Program-made: the position numbers and the translations under genes | NCBI GenBank assembly: GCA_021204605.1 | Contig: JAJPZD010000221.1 | Location: forward strand, 1-19,177 | DNA length: 19,177 nucleotides | Direction: 5' to 3' | DNA from: Prevotella sp. | GTDB taxonomy: Bacteria > Bacteroidota > Bacteroidia > Bacteroidales > Bacteroidaceae | The notes under the pieces: model-generated | The model's database searches: none | What the model was told of the DNA's origin: nothing | Seen by the model: only the letters and a program-made list of their open reading frames with translations | In this document: positions 5,857 through 14,710 of the stretch, one piece after another | Numbering within the stretch: the first letter of the stretch is position 1 | How the letters are laid out: each line of letters starts with the position of its first letter

Positions 5857-7391
5857 ATGCGGAAACTATTAGCTTTATTATTATTCCAATTTCTGTTTGC
5901 TCTGTCATCATTAGCCCAGACAACAATCGATGGCAGAACAGCTTACTATGACACTAATACCGAGTCTTATCTCATGTCTGTGCCGGAAGATTATGAGATT
6001 GACTCAACATCAATGGGGGGGGTAATTTTTCATTACAATTTACCCATTTGCCGATAATCCACTTATCAGGCACATTCAGCACAGATTATTCTGAGGGAAC
6101 ATTCACTATCTCTTTGCCCTCGTCTGAAACGACAACATATTTGATGAAAGCAAAATATAGTGGGGGTACAACCAATGCAACAGGCAAACACAAGAGAAAT
6201 TTCCATATTAAGTTCCTTGACGAGGACGGCAACAAATTAGACACCTCATTGCTTGGTTTGCGCAATGACAATAATTATCTTTTGGATGCGGGTCAGGTGG
6301 ATTTAGGGCGAATACGCAATCATGTTGCCCACGAGATATGGCGGGATATGGGTAATGCCCCTTATTATGCTGATAAAAAAGAAGATGCCAAAAGCTATAT
6401 CAATGCTGAGTTTGTGGAAGTGTTTATCAACGATGAGTACTTTGGCTTGTATTCGCTTACAGAGAATATCGACCGCAAGCAGATGCAGATAAAGAAATAT
6501 GATGAGGATACTAATGATATTCATGGTGTTTTATACAAGGCAAAGGGTTGGAGCTATACGACAATGGATGGCCCGTTTGATGAGCCCGACAACAACAGTG
6601 ATACGTGGGGCAGTTTTGAGTTGAAATATCCTGAGATAGACGAGGTGTGCCCTACCGACTGGTATCCTCTTTATAATGCATTGGTCTTTGTTGATGAAAG
6701 CACCGAAAGCGAGTTCAGTGATAATGTAGCCGAATATTTTGATACCCCTGTCCTTATGGATTATTTTCTGTTTAATACGGTTTTGACTGCAATCGACCAT
6801 GGTGGAAAAAATGTCTATTGGGCTTGCTATGATATTCAGAAATACAAAATGTTGACACTTGGTATCTGGGACTATGATTGGACATTGGGACAAAGTAATA
6901 ATGCTGAGGTACATTCTTCTACATACGGGCCTGAGCAGGGCGATTTTTTGTATTATGCCGGTCCAAGAGTATTATACCGCTTGTTGACAGAAAATGTTGA
7001 TGGTTTCTTAGATAAGACATTAAGCAGATACTGGCAGCTGCGTGAAACGGTATTTTCAGAGGAAAGCCTGACGGCACGATATAACGATTATTTCGATATG
7101 CTCCGTGCTTACGGTACATTGGACAGGGAAACGGCACGTTGGTCTGGGGACACTGATATAAAGGGTCTGACACTTGATTTCGATGATGAGCAAGAATATA
7201 TCGATGATTACATCCGTCGTCATTTGAAATATCTTGATGGCTTATTTGCCGTCGAGACTACGAAAGTGGCTGTACATGACAAAGACATGGATATAATCAA
7301 TAGTTCGAGGTATAATATCTATGGTCAGAAAGTGGATGAAAACTACAAGGGCATAGTGATTATCGGCGGACGGAAAGTGTTTGTTAGGTAA
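5857..7391 (+). CDS. Secreted CotH-kinase family protein, frameshifted at a G8 tract
   Basis: The first frame (5857-6057) begins with a signal peptide ending near LSSLAQ and runs into a stop after the G8 run. The rest of the protein is in another frame up to 7391. Adding one G gives a continuous 511-residue product, with HLPIIHLSGTF directly after the tract. Family features follow: LLDAGQVDLGRIRNHV, VFINDEYFGLYSLTENID (the conserved YxGxYxLxE-like strand) and the metal-binding-like GIWDYDWTLGQ. The C-terminal IYGQKVDENYKGIVIIGGRK resembles the Bacteroidales secretion/anchoring tail. CotH of Bacillus phosphorylates spore-coat proteins; the role of secreted gut-bacterial homologues is unknown. 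It is either phase-variable, recently broken, or a homopolymer assembly error. As it stands only a 66-residue peptide is made from the first start. Confidence 0.85.
6015..6022 (+). repeat. Homopolymeric G8 tract inside the CotH-like gene
   Basis: Eight consecutive G bases lie about 53 codons into the gene. The upstream frame (ATG codon at 6013) and the downstream CotH frame (GGT at 6021) differ; nine or six G bases would join them. G runs of this length inside coding regions are classic sites of slipped-strand mispairing. Confidence 0.9.
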
Positions 7392-7394
7392 AAA

Positions 7395-7426
7395 TTTTGC
7401 TTTATCTTGTTTTTTCGTTAACTTTG
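7395..7426 (+). promoter_or_regulatory. Promoter of the parC operon
   Basis: TTTTG at 7395-7399 and TAACTTTG at 7419-7426 are separated by 19 nt, an excellent match to the Bacteroidetes promoter. It starts 4 nt after the CotH-like stop and leaves a 32-nt gap between the -7 element and the ATG at 7459. Confidence 0.8.
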
Positions 7427-7458
7427 CATGATTGCTGTAAGCATGGCTTTTCATCATC

Positions 7459-10188
7459 ATGGACGACGAGACAAGGAATCAAGATAACATAGAGGAACAG
7501 GAACAGAGCATCGGGCAGCCCGATGAGGGTGCTGCTGTGGAGCCCCATTCCGACTACAAGCCGGTAAACCGGTTTGATGCCTCCGCCGTGCACCATTTGA
7601 GCGGGATGTATCAGAACTGGTTTCTCGACTATGCCTCGTATGTAATCCTTGAGCGTGCCGTGCCGCATATCGGTGATGGTCTGAAACCCGTGCAGCGCAG
7701 AATACTGCACTCCATGAAACGTATGGACGATGGGCGGTACAACAAGGTGGCGAACATCGTGGGGCATACCATGCAGTTTCATCCTCACGGTGATGCCTCT
7801 ATAGGGGATGCTCTCGTGCAGTTGGGGCAGAAGGATCTGCTTGTGGACTGTCAGGGCAACTGGGGCAACATCCTCACCGGTGACAGTGCCGCCGCTCCCC
7901 GTTACATAGAGGCACGTCTCTCAAAGTTTGCCCTTGATGTAGTTTTCAACCCTAAGACCACTGAATGGCAGCTCAGTTATGATGGCAGAAACAAGGAGCC
8001 TATCACACTGCCGGCAAAGTTCCCTATCCTCCTTGCACAGGGTGCGGAGGGTATAGCCGTGGGTCTGTCGTCGAAAATCCTCCCACATAATTTCAATGAG
8101 ATATGCGATGCGGCAATCAGTTATCTACACAACGAGCCGTTCACCCTCTATCCTGATTTCCCTACCGGCGGCAGCATCGATGTCAGCAAGTATAACGGGG
8201 GGCACCGTGGTGGTATGCTGAAGGTGAGGGCGAAGATAGAGAAACTTGACAGCAAGACTCTTGTGGTGAGGGAGATACCATTCGGCAAGACGACAACCAC
8301 CCTGATAGATTCCATTCTGAAAGCTATTGAGAAGGGCAAGATAAAGGCACGCAAGGTTGACGACAACACGGCGGCACAGGTGGAGATACTGATACACCTC
8401 GCTCCCGGCGTCTCGTCCGACAAGACGATAGATGCCCTCTATGCTTTCTCCGACTGTGAGATAAACATCTCACCCAACTGTTGTGTGATAGAGGACAACA
8501 AGCCACAATTCCTTTCGGTCAACGACGTGCTGCGGCACTCCACTGACTGCACCTTAGCCCTGTTGAAAAAAGAACTGGAGATACGCAGGCATGAGCTGTT
8601 GGAACAGTTGCATTTCTCGTCGCTTGAGAAGATTTTCATCGAGGAAAGGATTTACAAGGACCGCAAGTTTGAGCAGGCTTCTGACATGGATGCCGCCTGC
8701 GAGTATATCGACTATCGCCTGACGCCTTTCTATCCCCAGATGATACGTGAGGTTACGAAGGATGACATCCTGCGCCTTATGGAGATAAAGATGGCGAGGA
8801 TTCTGAAATTCAACAAGGACAAGGCGGATGAAATGATAGCGAGGATCAAGGAGGAGACAGCTCAGATTGACCATGACCTCGGCAATATGGTGGAGGTAAC
8901 TACCAACTGGTTCAAGTATCTTAAAACTAAGTATGGCGCTGCTCATCCGCGCCTTACGGAGATAAAGAATTTTGATACTATCGAGGCGGCTAAAGTGGCA
9001 GAGGCCAACGAGAAGCTGTATATCAACCGCAACGACGGCTTTATAGGCACTTCGCTGAAAAAGGATGAGTTTGTATGCAACTGCTCTGATATCGATGACC
9101 TCATAATATTCTACCGCGACGGCAAATACAAGGTGATACGTGTGGCCGACAAGGTGTTCGTCGGCAAGAATATCCTCCATGTCGCGGTGTTCAAGAAAAA
9201 CGACAAGCGCACTGTATATAACGTGGTTTACCGCGATGGGAAGCAGGGAAAATACTATATGAAACGCTTCTTCGTGTCGGGTGTAACACGCGACCGTGAA
9301 TACGATGTCACGCAGGGACTGCCCGGCTCACGGGTTGTTTATTTTACCTCAAATCCTAATGGTGAGGCAGAGACGATAAAGGTGACCCTCGACCCTGCTC
9401 CACGTCTGAAGAATATCTTCAAGGAGTTTGATTTCTCTGATGTCGCCATAAAAGGACGCAGCGCACGTGGCGTGGTGCTCACAAGGTTCAGCGTGCACCG
9501 CATCTCTCTGAAAAACAGAGGCAGAAGCACGCTGGGAGGGCGCATGGTGTGGTTCGACCCTGACGTCAAACGGCTCAACTATGATGAGCATGGAACGCTG
9601 CTCGGTGAGTTCAACGAGGATGACAACATTCTCGTGGTGCTTGAGAACGGCGACTTCTACATCACCGACTTTGACCTCAACAACCATTATGAGGATAATA
9701 TAAAAATCATTGAGAAATTCGTGCCGGGCAAGGTCTGGACGGCTCTCCTCTTTGATGCCGACCAGCAGGGTTTCCTTTATATGAAACGTTTCCAGGTGGA
9801 GGCGACAAAGAAAAAACAGAATTATTTGGGCGACAACAGCGGCAGCCGTCTTGTGCTTCTCACCGACGAGCACGCGCCTCGCTTCAAGGTGTTTTTCGGG
9901 GGTGAGGATGCTTTCCGCGGTGATATTGAGGTTGTTGCGGAGCAGTTTGTCGGCATAAAGGGTTTCAAGGCGAGGGGCAAGCGTATCACTACTTATCAGG
10001 TTGACAGGGTGGAGTTGCTTGAGGCGTTGGCGCAAGAGGAGGTGTCTCTACCGGGAGATGACAGCGAGGATACCGGCACTGACGTGGAAAACGAGAATCT
10101 TGACCCTGATGCCGGCAAGTCGCAGAGCCAGGTGATAGATGAGATAACAGGTCAACTTAATCTTTTCTCTGACAATGTGGATAATTAG
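7459..10188 (+). CDS. parC: DNA topoisomerase IV subunit A (ParC type)
   Basis: 909 residues, the length usual for the Bacteroidetes ParC-like protein. It is the DNA-cleaving subunit of the type IIA topoisomerase that decatenates chromosomes and works with ParE, which is not in this window. The breakage-reunion domain starts near residue 45 (FLDYASYVILERAVPHIGDG, KPVQRRIL). The quinolone-determining segment is H108-P-H-G-D-A-S-I-G-D117. The catalytic tyrosine is Y149 in AAAPRYIEARL. A coiled-coil region covers about 360-480. The C-terminal beta-pinwheel includes a GyrA-box-like GRSARG and GGRMVWFD. The tail is acidic. The position of Ser80/83 in E. coli ParC/GyrA is Ala113 here. The gene has its own strong promoter and overlaps the next gene by 14 nt. 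Confidence 0.95.
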   Translation: MDDETRNQDNIEEQEQSIGQPDEGAAVEPHSDYKPVNRFDASAVHHLSGMYQNWFLDYASYVILERAVPHIGDGLKPVQRRILHSMKRMDDGRYNKVANIVGHTMQFHPHGDASIGDALVQLGQKDLLVDCQGNWGNILTGDSAAAPRYIEARLSKFALDVVFNPKTTEWQLSYDGRNKEPITLPAKFPILLAQGAEGIAVGLSSKILPHNFNEICDAAISYLHNEPFTLYPDFPTGGSIDVSKYNGGHRGGMLKVRAKIEKLDSKTLVVREIPFGKTTTTLIDSILKAIEKGKIKARKVDDNTAAQVEILIHLAPGVSSDKTIDALYAFSDCEINISPNCCVIEDNKPQFLSVNDVLRHSTDCTLALLKKELEIRRHELLEQLHFSSLEKIFIEERIYKDRKFEQASDMDAACEYIDYRLTPFYPQMIREVTKDDILRLMEIKMARILKFNKDKADEMIARIKEETAQIDHDLGNMVEVTTNWFKYLKTKYGAAHPRLTEIKNFDTIEAAKVAEANEKLYINRNDGFIGTSLKKDEFVCNCSDIDDLIIFYRDGKYKVIRVADKVFVGKNILHVAVFKKNDKRTVYNVVYRDGKQGKYYMKRFFVSGVTRDREYDVTQGLPGSRVVYFTSNPNGEAETIKVTLDPAPRLKNIFKEFDFSDVAIKGRSARGVVLTRFSVHRISLKNRGRSTLGGRMVWFDPDVKRLNYDEHGTLLGEFNEDDNILVVLENGDFYITDFDLNNHYEDNIKIIEKFVPGKVWTALLFDADQQGFLYMKRFQVEATKKKQNYLGDNSGSRLVLLTDEHAPRFKVFFGGEDAFRGDIEVVAEQFVGIKGFKARGKRITTYQVDRVELLEALAQEEVSLPGDDSEDTGTDVENENLDPDAGKSQSQVIDEITGQLNLFSDNVDN

Positions 10189-10993
10189 GTTTTTTCTGTT
10201 TTCAACTCTTATCTTGCTGCCGTTGTATGCCGGAGCGCAACGCCCTGACACGCTGCGCAACAGGAAATTCATTACCAACGCTCAGTTAGTCGGCGTGGGG
10301 TATGATGATGTGCTTGATACTTACCTCTCCCAAGAGAAATACACGGGTTTGCAGCTCCGCTATATCTCTCACACCATCCGCGAGCATGAGGGCAGACACT
10401 GGTCACGCCTGCTCATGCACCAAGGCAGCCTCTCCACAGTGGACAGCCGCTCCGGTGATGGCCATGAGTTGGGCGGCATGTATGTGTTTACCTACGGCCT
10501 GCACTACAACTGGCGCTTCATGGCGGGCAGGTTGTGCGTCAGGGCAGGCGGGCAGGCGGATGCCAACATCGGCTTTCTATACAACACCCGCAACAGCAAC
10601 AATATAGCACAGTTTCGCTTAGGCCTCAACATCGCTCCCTCGGCTGCTGTGGATTACCGTTTCAAAATAGGCAGGCACTTGTCGGCACTGCATTATGATG
10701 TCAGCGTGCCGTTGGTAGGGGTACGCTTCTCTCCCAATTATGGCCAGTCGTACTACGAGATTTTCAATAGGGGCAACTACGACCATAATGTAGTGGCTAC
10801 CACTATCGTATGCGCACCCACTCTATGGCAAATGCTCTCTTTTGACTTCACCCTGCACACCACGACATTCAGGCTGGGCTATTTGGGTGACTTCCAGCAG
10901 GCGAAAGTAAATCACCTCAAATATCACGATTACTCGAATATGTTCGTCATCGGCATAGTACGGCAGTTCAACTTAACGAAAGTCATCCCATGA
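10175..10993 (+). CDS. Secreted or outer-membrane DUF3316-like protein
   Basis: 272 residues, with an N-terminal signal peptide ending around LYAGAQ. The remainder alternates aromatic and polar residues (YVFTYGLHYNWRF, FRLGLNIAPSAAVDYRF, FTLHTTTFRLGYLGDF) and ends near a C-terminal phenylalanine-containing strand, suggesting a small beta-barrel or barrel-like outer-membrane protein. It resembles the DUF3316 proteins often found next to parC in Prevotella; that assignment is from memory of the family, without a search. It overlaps parC by 14 nt and the S41 peptidase gene by 4 nt (ATGA), so the three are probably co-translated. Function is unknown. Confidence 0.6.
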   Translation: MWIIRFFLFSTLILLPLYAGAQRPDTLRNRKFITNAQLVGVGYDDVLDTYLSQEKYTGLQLRYISHTIREHEGRHWSRLLMHQGSLSTVDSRSGDGHELGGMYVFTYGLHYNWRFMAGRLCVRAGGQADANIGFLYNTRNSNNIAQFRLGLNIAPSAAVDYRFKIGRHLSALHYDVSVPLVGVRFSPNYGQSYYEIFNRGNYDHNVVATTIVCAPTLWQMLSFDFTLHTTTFRLGYLGDFQQAKVNHLKYHDYSNMFVIGIVRQFNLTKVIP

Positions 10994-12015
10994 GTAGGTT
11001 CCTCCACATATCGTTGTTCTCTTTTCTTTGCATTGTCATTTTTTCCGTTACCGTCTCTTGCGTCGATGAGGATGAGTTTGATGATACTCCAAATGGCAAT
11101 TTCGAGGCTCTGTGGAAAATCATGGACGAGCATTACTGTTTCTTTGACTACAAAGGCGAGGAATATGGGCTGGACTGGGACGAGGTGCGGCTGAGATATT
11201 CCAAACAGGTGGACGCCTCTATGACGAGCCTGCAACTGTTTGAGGTATTGGGAAATATGCTCGGGGAGCTCCGCGACGGGCACGTCAATCTTTATGCCTC
11301 CTTCGATCAGGCAAGGTACTGGAGCTGGAAAGAGGACTATCCCACAAATTTCAGCGATACCCTGCAACGACGATACTTAGGCACCGACTATATGATCTCC
11401 TCCGGTCTTGAATACCGCAAACTTGATGATAATATAGGGTATATCTATTGTGGCTCGTTCTCCAATTCTTTCGGCAGTGGAAACCTCGACGAGATTATGC
11501 TGGCGCTCTCAACGTGCAACGGCCTTATCCTCGATGTGAGAGGCAACAGCGGCGGCATGCTGACATCTGCCGAGAAATTGGCGGCTCGCTTCACCGATGA
11601 GGAGATTCTTGTGGGTTATATGCAGCACAAGACGGGCACAGGGCATAGCGACTTCTCCTCTTTGGAGGAGCAAAAGCTGAAACCGTCGAGTGGCATGAGG
11701 TGGCATAAGCAGGTGGTGGTGCTTACAAACAGGGAGGTGTTCAGCGCGGCCAACGAGTTTGTGAAGTACATGAAATGCTGTCCTAATGTAGCTGTCGTGG
11801 GTGACAGCACGGGAGGCGGTGCGGGAATGCCTTTCAGCAGTGAGCTGCCTAATGGCTGGAGCGTGCGTTTCAGTGCCTGTCCGATGTACGACAGGGAGAA
11901 GAACTGCACCGAGTTCGGCATTGAGCCTGACTATGAGGTGCAGCTCACTGACGAGGACTTTGCCAAAGGGGAGGATACACTCATAGAATATGCGAGAATG
12001 TTAATCAACCAATAA
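10990..12015 (+). CDS. S41-family peptidase-like lipoprotein
   Basis: 341 residues. The hydrophobic leader ends in TVSC with Cys24 as the probable lipidation site, followed by VDEDEFDD. Such acidic residues just after the cysteine act as a surface-export signal in Bacteroidetes lipoproteins. The S41 core shows LDVRGNSGG, then NREVFSAANEF with the presumed nucleophile Ser252, and VVGDSTGGGAGMPF. In CtpA-type enzymes a Lys occupies the GKG position; here it is GGG, so the mechanism is more like the tricorn-type or another S41 subgroup, or activity may be altered. No PDZ domain is evident. It is probably surface-exposed and is last of the parC cluster. Confidence 0.85.
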   Translation: MSRFLHISLFSFLCIVIFSVTVSCVDEDEFDDTPNGNFEALWKIMDEHYCFFDYKGEEYGLDWDEVRLRYSKQVDASMTSLQLFEVLGNMLGELRDGHVNLYASFDQARYWSWKEDYPTNFSDTLQRRYLGTDYMISSGLEYRKLDDNIGYIYCGSFSNSFGSGNLDEIMLALSTCNGLILDVRGNSGGMLTSAEKLAARFTDEEILVGYMQHKTGTGHSDFSSLEEQKLKPSSGMRWHKQVVVLTNREVFSAANEFVKYMKCCPNVAVVGDSTGGGAGMPFSSELPNGWSVRFSACPMYDREKNCTEFGIEPDYEVQLTDEDFAKGEDTLIEYARMLINQ

Positions 12016-12043
12016 AGTATATAAACAATTTCATTTTTTATTT

Positions 12044-13261
12044 ATGAATATCACAGAAAGATTTTTGAATTATGTCGGCTTCGACACTCAGTCGTCCGAA
12101 GAGAGTGCCACAGTGCCCAGTACTTCCAAACAACTTGCCTTGGCTAATTTCCTCAAAGAGGAATTGGAAAGGGAGGGTCTCGCTGATGTGGAGCTCGACG
12201 ACAAGGGCTATGTATATGCTACTCTGAAGTCGAATATCGACAGAAAAGTGCCTACTATCGGTTTCATCAGCCATTATGACACATCACCCGACTGCAGCGG
12301 GGCGGATGTGAAGCCTCGCATTATAAAGAATTATGACGGTAACGACATCGAATTGTCGCCCGGCATAGTGTTCTCCACAAAAAAGTTTCCCGAATTGTTG
12401 GACCACAAGGGAGAGGACATCATAGTTACCGACGGTCATACCTTGCTTGGCGCCGACGACAAGGCGGGCATCGCCGAGATAATGCAGGCGATGTGCTTCC
12501 TGCGTGACCACAACGATATCCAGCATGGCGACATACGTATTGCTTTCAACCCTGACGAGGAGATAGGCATGGGGGCGCGCCACTTCGATGTGGAGAAATT
12601 CGGTTGCGAGTGGGCTTATACAATGGATGGCGGCGACTTGGGCAACCTGGAGTATGAGAATTTCAATGCCGCCTCCGCAAAGGTGTGCATCAAGGGTATC
12701 AGTGTCCACCCGGGTTATGCGAAAGGGAAAATGGTGAATGCCAACCGCCTTGCGGTGGAGTTCGCCGCCATGCTGCCTGCCGGTGAGACGCCGGAGACTA
12801 CGGAAGGCTATGAGGGTTTCTATCACTTGCTTGGCATAGAGGCGAATATCGAGAATGCCCGTCTGTCGTATATCATCAGGGACCACGACAGGGATAAGTT
12901 TGAGCGCCGCAAGGAATTTATCATAGAATGTGTCAGGAAGATGAACGAAAAATACGGTGAGGGGACTGTCTCTGTCGAGGTGAATGACCAGTATTATAAT
13001 ATGAAGGAGAAAATCGACCCTATGCCGCATGTAATAGACCTTGTCTTGGAGGCTATGGACGAATGTGGAGTAACACCGAAAGTGGAGCCCATACGTGGCG
13101 GCACCGATGGCGCCCAGCTCTCTTTCATGGGTCTTCCTTGTCCTAATATCTTCGCCGGTGGCATTAACTTCCACGGTCCTTTCGAGTTCGTCTCCATTCA
13201 GGTCATGGAAAAGGCCATGCAAGTAATCGTCAAGATATGTGAACTGACGGCAAGGAAATAA
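12044..13261 (+). CDS. pepT: Peptidase T (aminotripeptidase)
   Basis: 405 residues, normal for PepT, a cytoplasmic dizinc M20 peptidase that removes the N-terminal residue of tripeptides. All metal ligands expected from E. coli PepT are visible: His77 in SHYDTSPD, the bridging Asp139 in GADDKAG, Glu173 in NPDEEIG, Asp195 in TMDGGDLG, and His377 in INFHGPFEF. Glu172 is the likely general base. The ATG at 12044 lies 28 nt after the S41 stop, in an AT-rich gap without an obvious TAnnTTTG, so it may be read through from the upstream genes or have a weak promoter of its own. Confidence 0.95.
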   Translation: MNITERFLNYVGFDTQSSEESATVPSTSKQLALANFLKEELEREGLADVELDDKGYVYATLKSNIDRKVPTIGFISHYDTSPDCSGADVKPRIIKNYDGNDIELSPGIVFSTKKFPELLDHKGEDIIVTDGHTLLGADDKAGIAEIMQAMCFLRDHNDIQHGDIRIAFNPDEEIGMGARHFDVEKFGCEWAYTMDGGDLGNLEYENFNAASAKVCIKGISVHPGYAKGKMVNANRLAVEFAAMLPAGETPETTEGYEGFYHLLGIEANIENARLSYIIRDHDRDKFERRKEFIIECVRKMNEKYGEGTVSVEVNDQYYNMKEKIDPMPHVIDLVLEAMDECGVTPKVEPIRGGTDGAQLSFMGLPCPNIFAGGINFHGPFEFVSIQVMEKAMQVIVKICELTARK

Positions 13262-13273
13262 AGGCAGTTTTCT

Positions 13274-13292
13274 TTCCCTGATTATCAGGGAA
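13274..13292. terminator. Hairpin between convergent pepT and transporter genes
   Basis: TTCCCTGA (13274-13281) pairs perfectly with TCAGGGAA (13285-13292) around a 3-nt loop. It lies between two genes that converge on it. No clear T-run follows on either strand, so termination is an inference from position. Confidence 0.45.
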
Positions 13293-13297
13293 TAGTC

Positions 13298-14257
13298 TCA
13301 CCATTTCAGTTCTCCGTATTTCTCCTTGTACCACAGCTGCAAGGAGTTTACGATGTTCTGCCATACCACGTATGCGCAGGGGGCAATGGCTGCCGTTGGG
13401 TTCAGGAAATTCATAGTCAGCCATATCCCTAATATGGTGTTTTTCTGGCCAAGTGCCTGACCGGCATTGATGCTCTCTCCAGAACGCCTTCCTACCGCCT
13501 TTCCCAAGGAGAAGAGAACTAAGGTGACAAAAAGCGGAAGCACTACCAAGAGCAGCATCGTCGCGCCACCCACAGTGGCACAGGTGATGTTGTGCATTGT
13601 CATTCCCATCACTATGGAGAGGTTGAATGCCCAGATGTAGAAGGCGATATTCTTGTGACGGTTTATCCTTTCTGTCAGTCTGGGAAGGTAGCGGCGGGTC
13701 AGTTGGGCAAGGAAAAGCGGTAATATAAGCACTGTTATCAACCGCTTGAATATCGTGATAAACGCTGTCAAAAAAGTGATGTCTGCCTCTCTTTCTACAA
13801 GGGGGAAGAAAACAGGTATCGTAATTGTTGCCACACCGTTTACTATCAGGATGAACACTGTAAGGGATGCCGCACTGCCGCCCAATTTCTCCGTGATCAC
13901 AGGGGCGGCGATGGCGGTAGGGCAGATAAAGCAGATAAACACGCCTTCGAGTATCAGTTTTGTCTTGTAGTCGTCAACAAGGAGTATAACGCCTACCACT
14001 ACTGCCGATAATGCTATTATGACCACCTGCAGCCAGAAATGCCATGCACGTGGGCGCAACTCCACTATCCTCATCTTCAAAGATGTAACGTAGAACATCA
14101 GGAAAAGAAGCACCGGCAGCAGGTCGGTGATATAAGGTGCGGCGGCTATGCCTATCGGCTCAAGTGGCTTGACTTCGGTGAACAGGAAATAAACCAATAC
14201 TCCAAGGACCATAGAGCAGGGCAACGTCCACTTTTTCACAAATCGTATCAACCCCAT
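13298..14257 (-). CDS. Bile acid:sodium symporter (BASS)-family transporter
   Basis: 319 residues with about ten hydrophobic segments, the usual BASS size and topology. Conserved signs are ICPTAIAAPVITEKLGG in the middle, which matches one of the crossover regions, and GQALGQKNTILGIWLT near the C-terminus, which matches the region carrying Na+-site residues. The substrate cannot be read from sequence; bacterial members carry bile acids, pantoate or other organic anions with sodium. It starts 4 nt after the stop of the small secreted protein gene and is probably the last gene of the folP-cdaA operon. Confidence 0.85.
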   Translation of the reverse strand: MGLIRFVKKWTLPCSMVLGVLVYFLFTEVKPLEPIGIAAAPYITDLLPVLLFLMFYVTSLKMRIVELRPRAWHFWLQVVIIALSAVVVGVILLVDDYKTKLILEGVFICFICPTAIAAPVITEKLGGSAASLTVFILIVNGVATITIPVFFPLVEREADITFLTAFITIFKRLITVLILPLFLAQLTRRYLPRLTERINRHKNIAFYIWAFNLSIVMGMTMHNITCATVGGATMLLLVVLPLFVTLVLFSLGKAVGRRSGESINAGQALGQKNTILGIWLTMNFLNPTAAIAPCAYVVWQNIVNSLQLWYKEKYGELKW

Positions 14258-14261
14258 ACAT

Positions 14262-14687
14262 TTATTGTTGACTCTTGTTGAACGTCAGACTGTTGGGTAT
14301 CTTCTGCCATTTGCTCATCACGGCGAATTTCAGCGTGCTGCCACCTTTCTTTTCGTAGGTATAGCTCCCATCGTTGCCCACCTTTATCACTGCCGTGAAG
14401 TCCTCACTGCCATAGTCGTTGATTACTTCTATCTCTGCCGTCTTGCTGTTTATTATCCTCGATGATGTGATAAACCACTTGCTGCTGCTCTGCGTTGACC
14501 CGAAATACCCGTCGAGCTTGCCCAAAGCCTCGTTGTCGGGGGCAATGATGTCCTTGTCGTAGAGATTCATCTTTATGTAGATCTTGTACTCGTCGTTGTA
14601 AATCTCCACATTGAACGGCTTTTGCTCCTGTGCCGCCACGTGCAGCGTGACGAGGCTCAATAACAGCAGGAAAAGGCTTTTCTTCAT
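14262..14687 (-). CDS. Small secreted protein of unknown function
   Basis: 141 residues with a clear Sec signal peptide (MKKSLFLLLLSLVTLHVAAQ), cleaved probably after the AxA-like VAA-Q region. The mature part of about 120 residues is polar and seems beta-rich (FNVEIYNDEYKIYIKMNLYDKD, TAEIEVINDYGSEDFTAVIKV). No cysteines, catalytic motifs or lipobox are seen. I do not recognise the family. It lies 23 nt after cdaA and 4 nt before the transporter, so it is likely co-transcribed. A periplasmic location is inferred. Confidence 0.8.
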   Translation of the reverse strand: MKKSLFLLLLSLVTLHVAAQEQKPFNVEIYNDEYKIYIKMNLYDKDIIAPDNEALGKLDGYFGSTQSSSKWFITSSRIINSKTAEIEVINDYGSEDFTAVIKVGNDGSYTYEKKGGSTLKFAVMSKWQKIPNSLTFNKSQQ

Positions 14688-14710
14688 GGCGTATCTTGTT
14701 TTTATATTTC

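Noticed and set aside
12284..13222. Long minus-strand frame (312 codons) opposite pepT
   Set aside because: pepT has every metal ligand in place on the other strand; the antisense frame has no motif and composition typical of a shadow.
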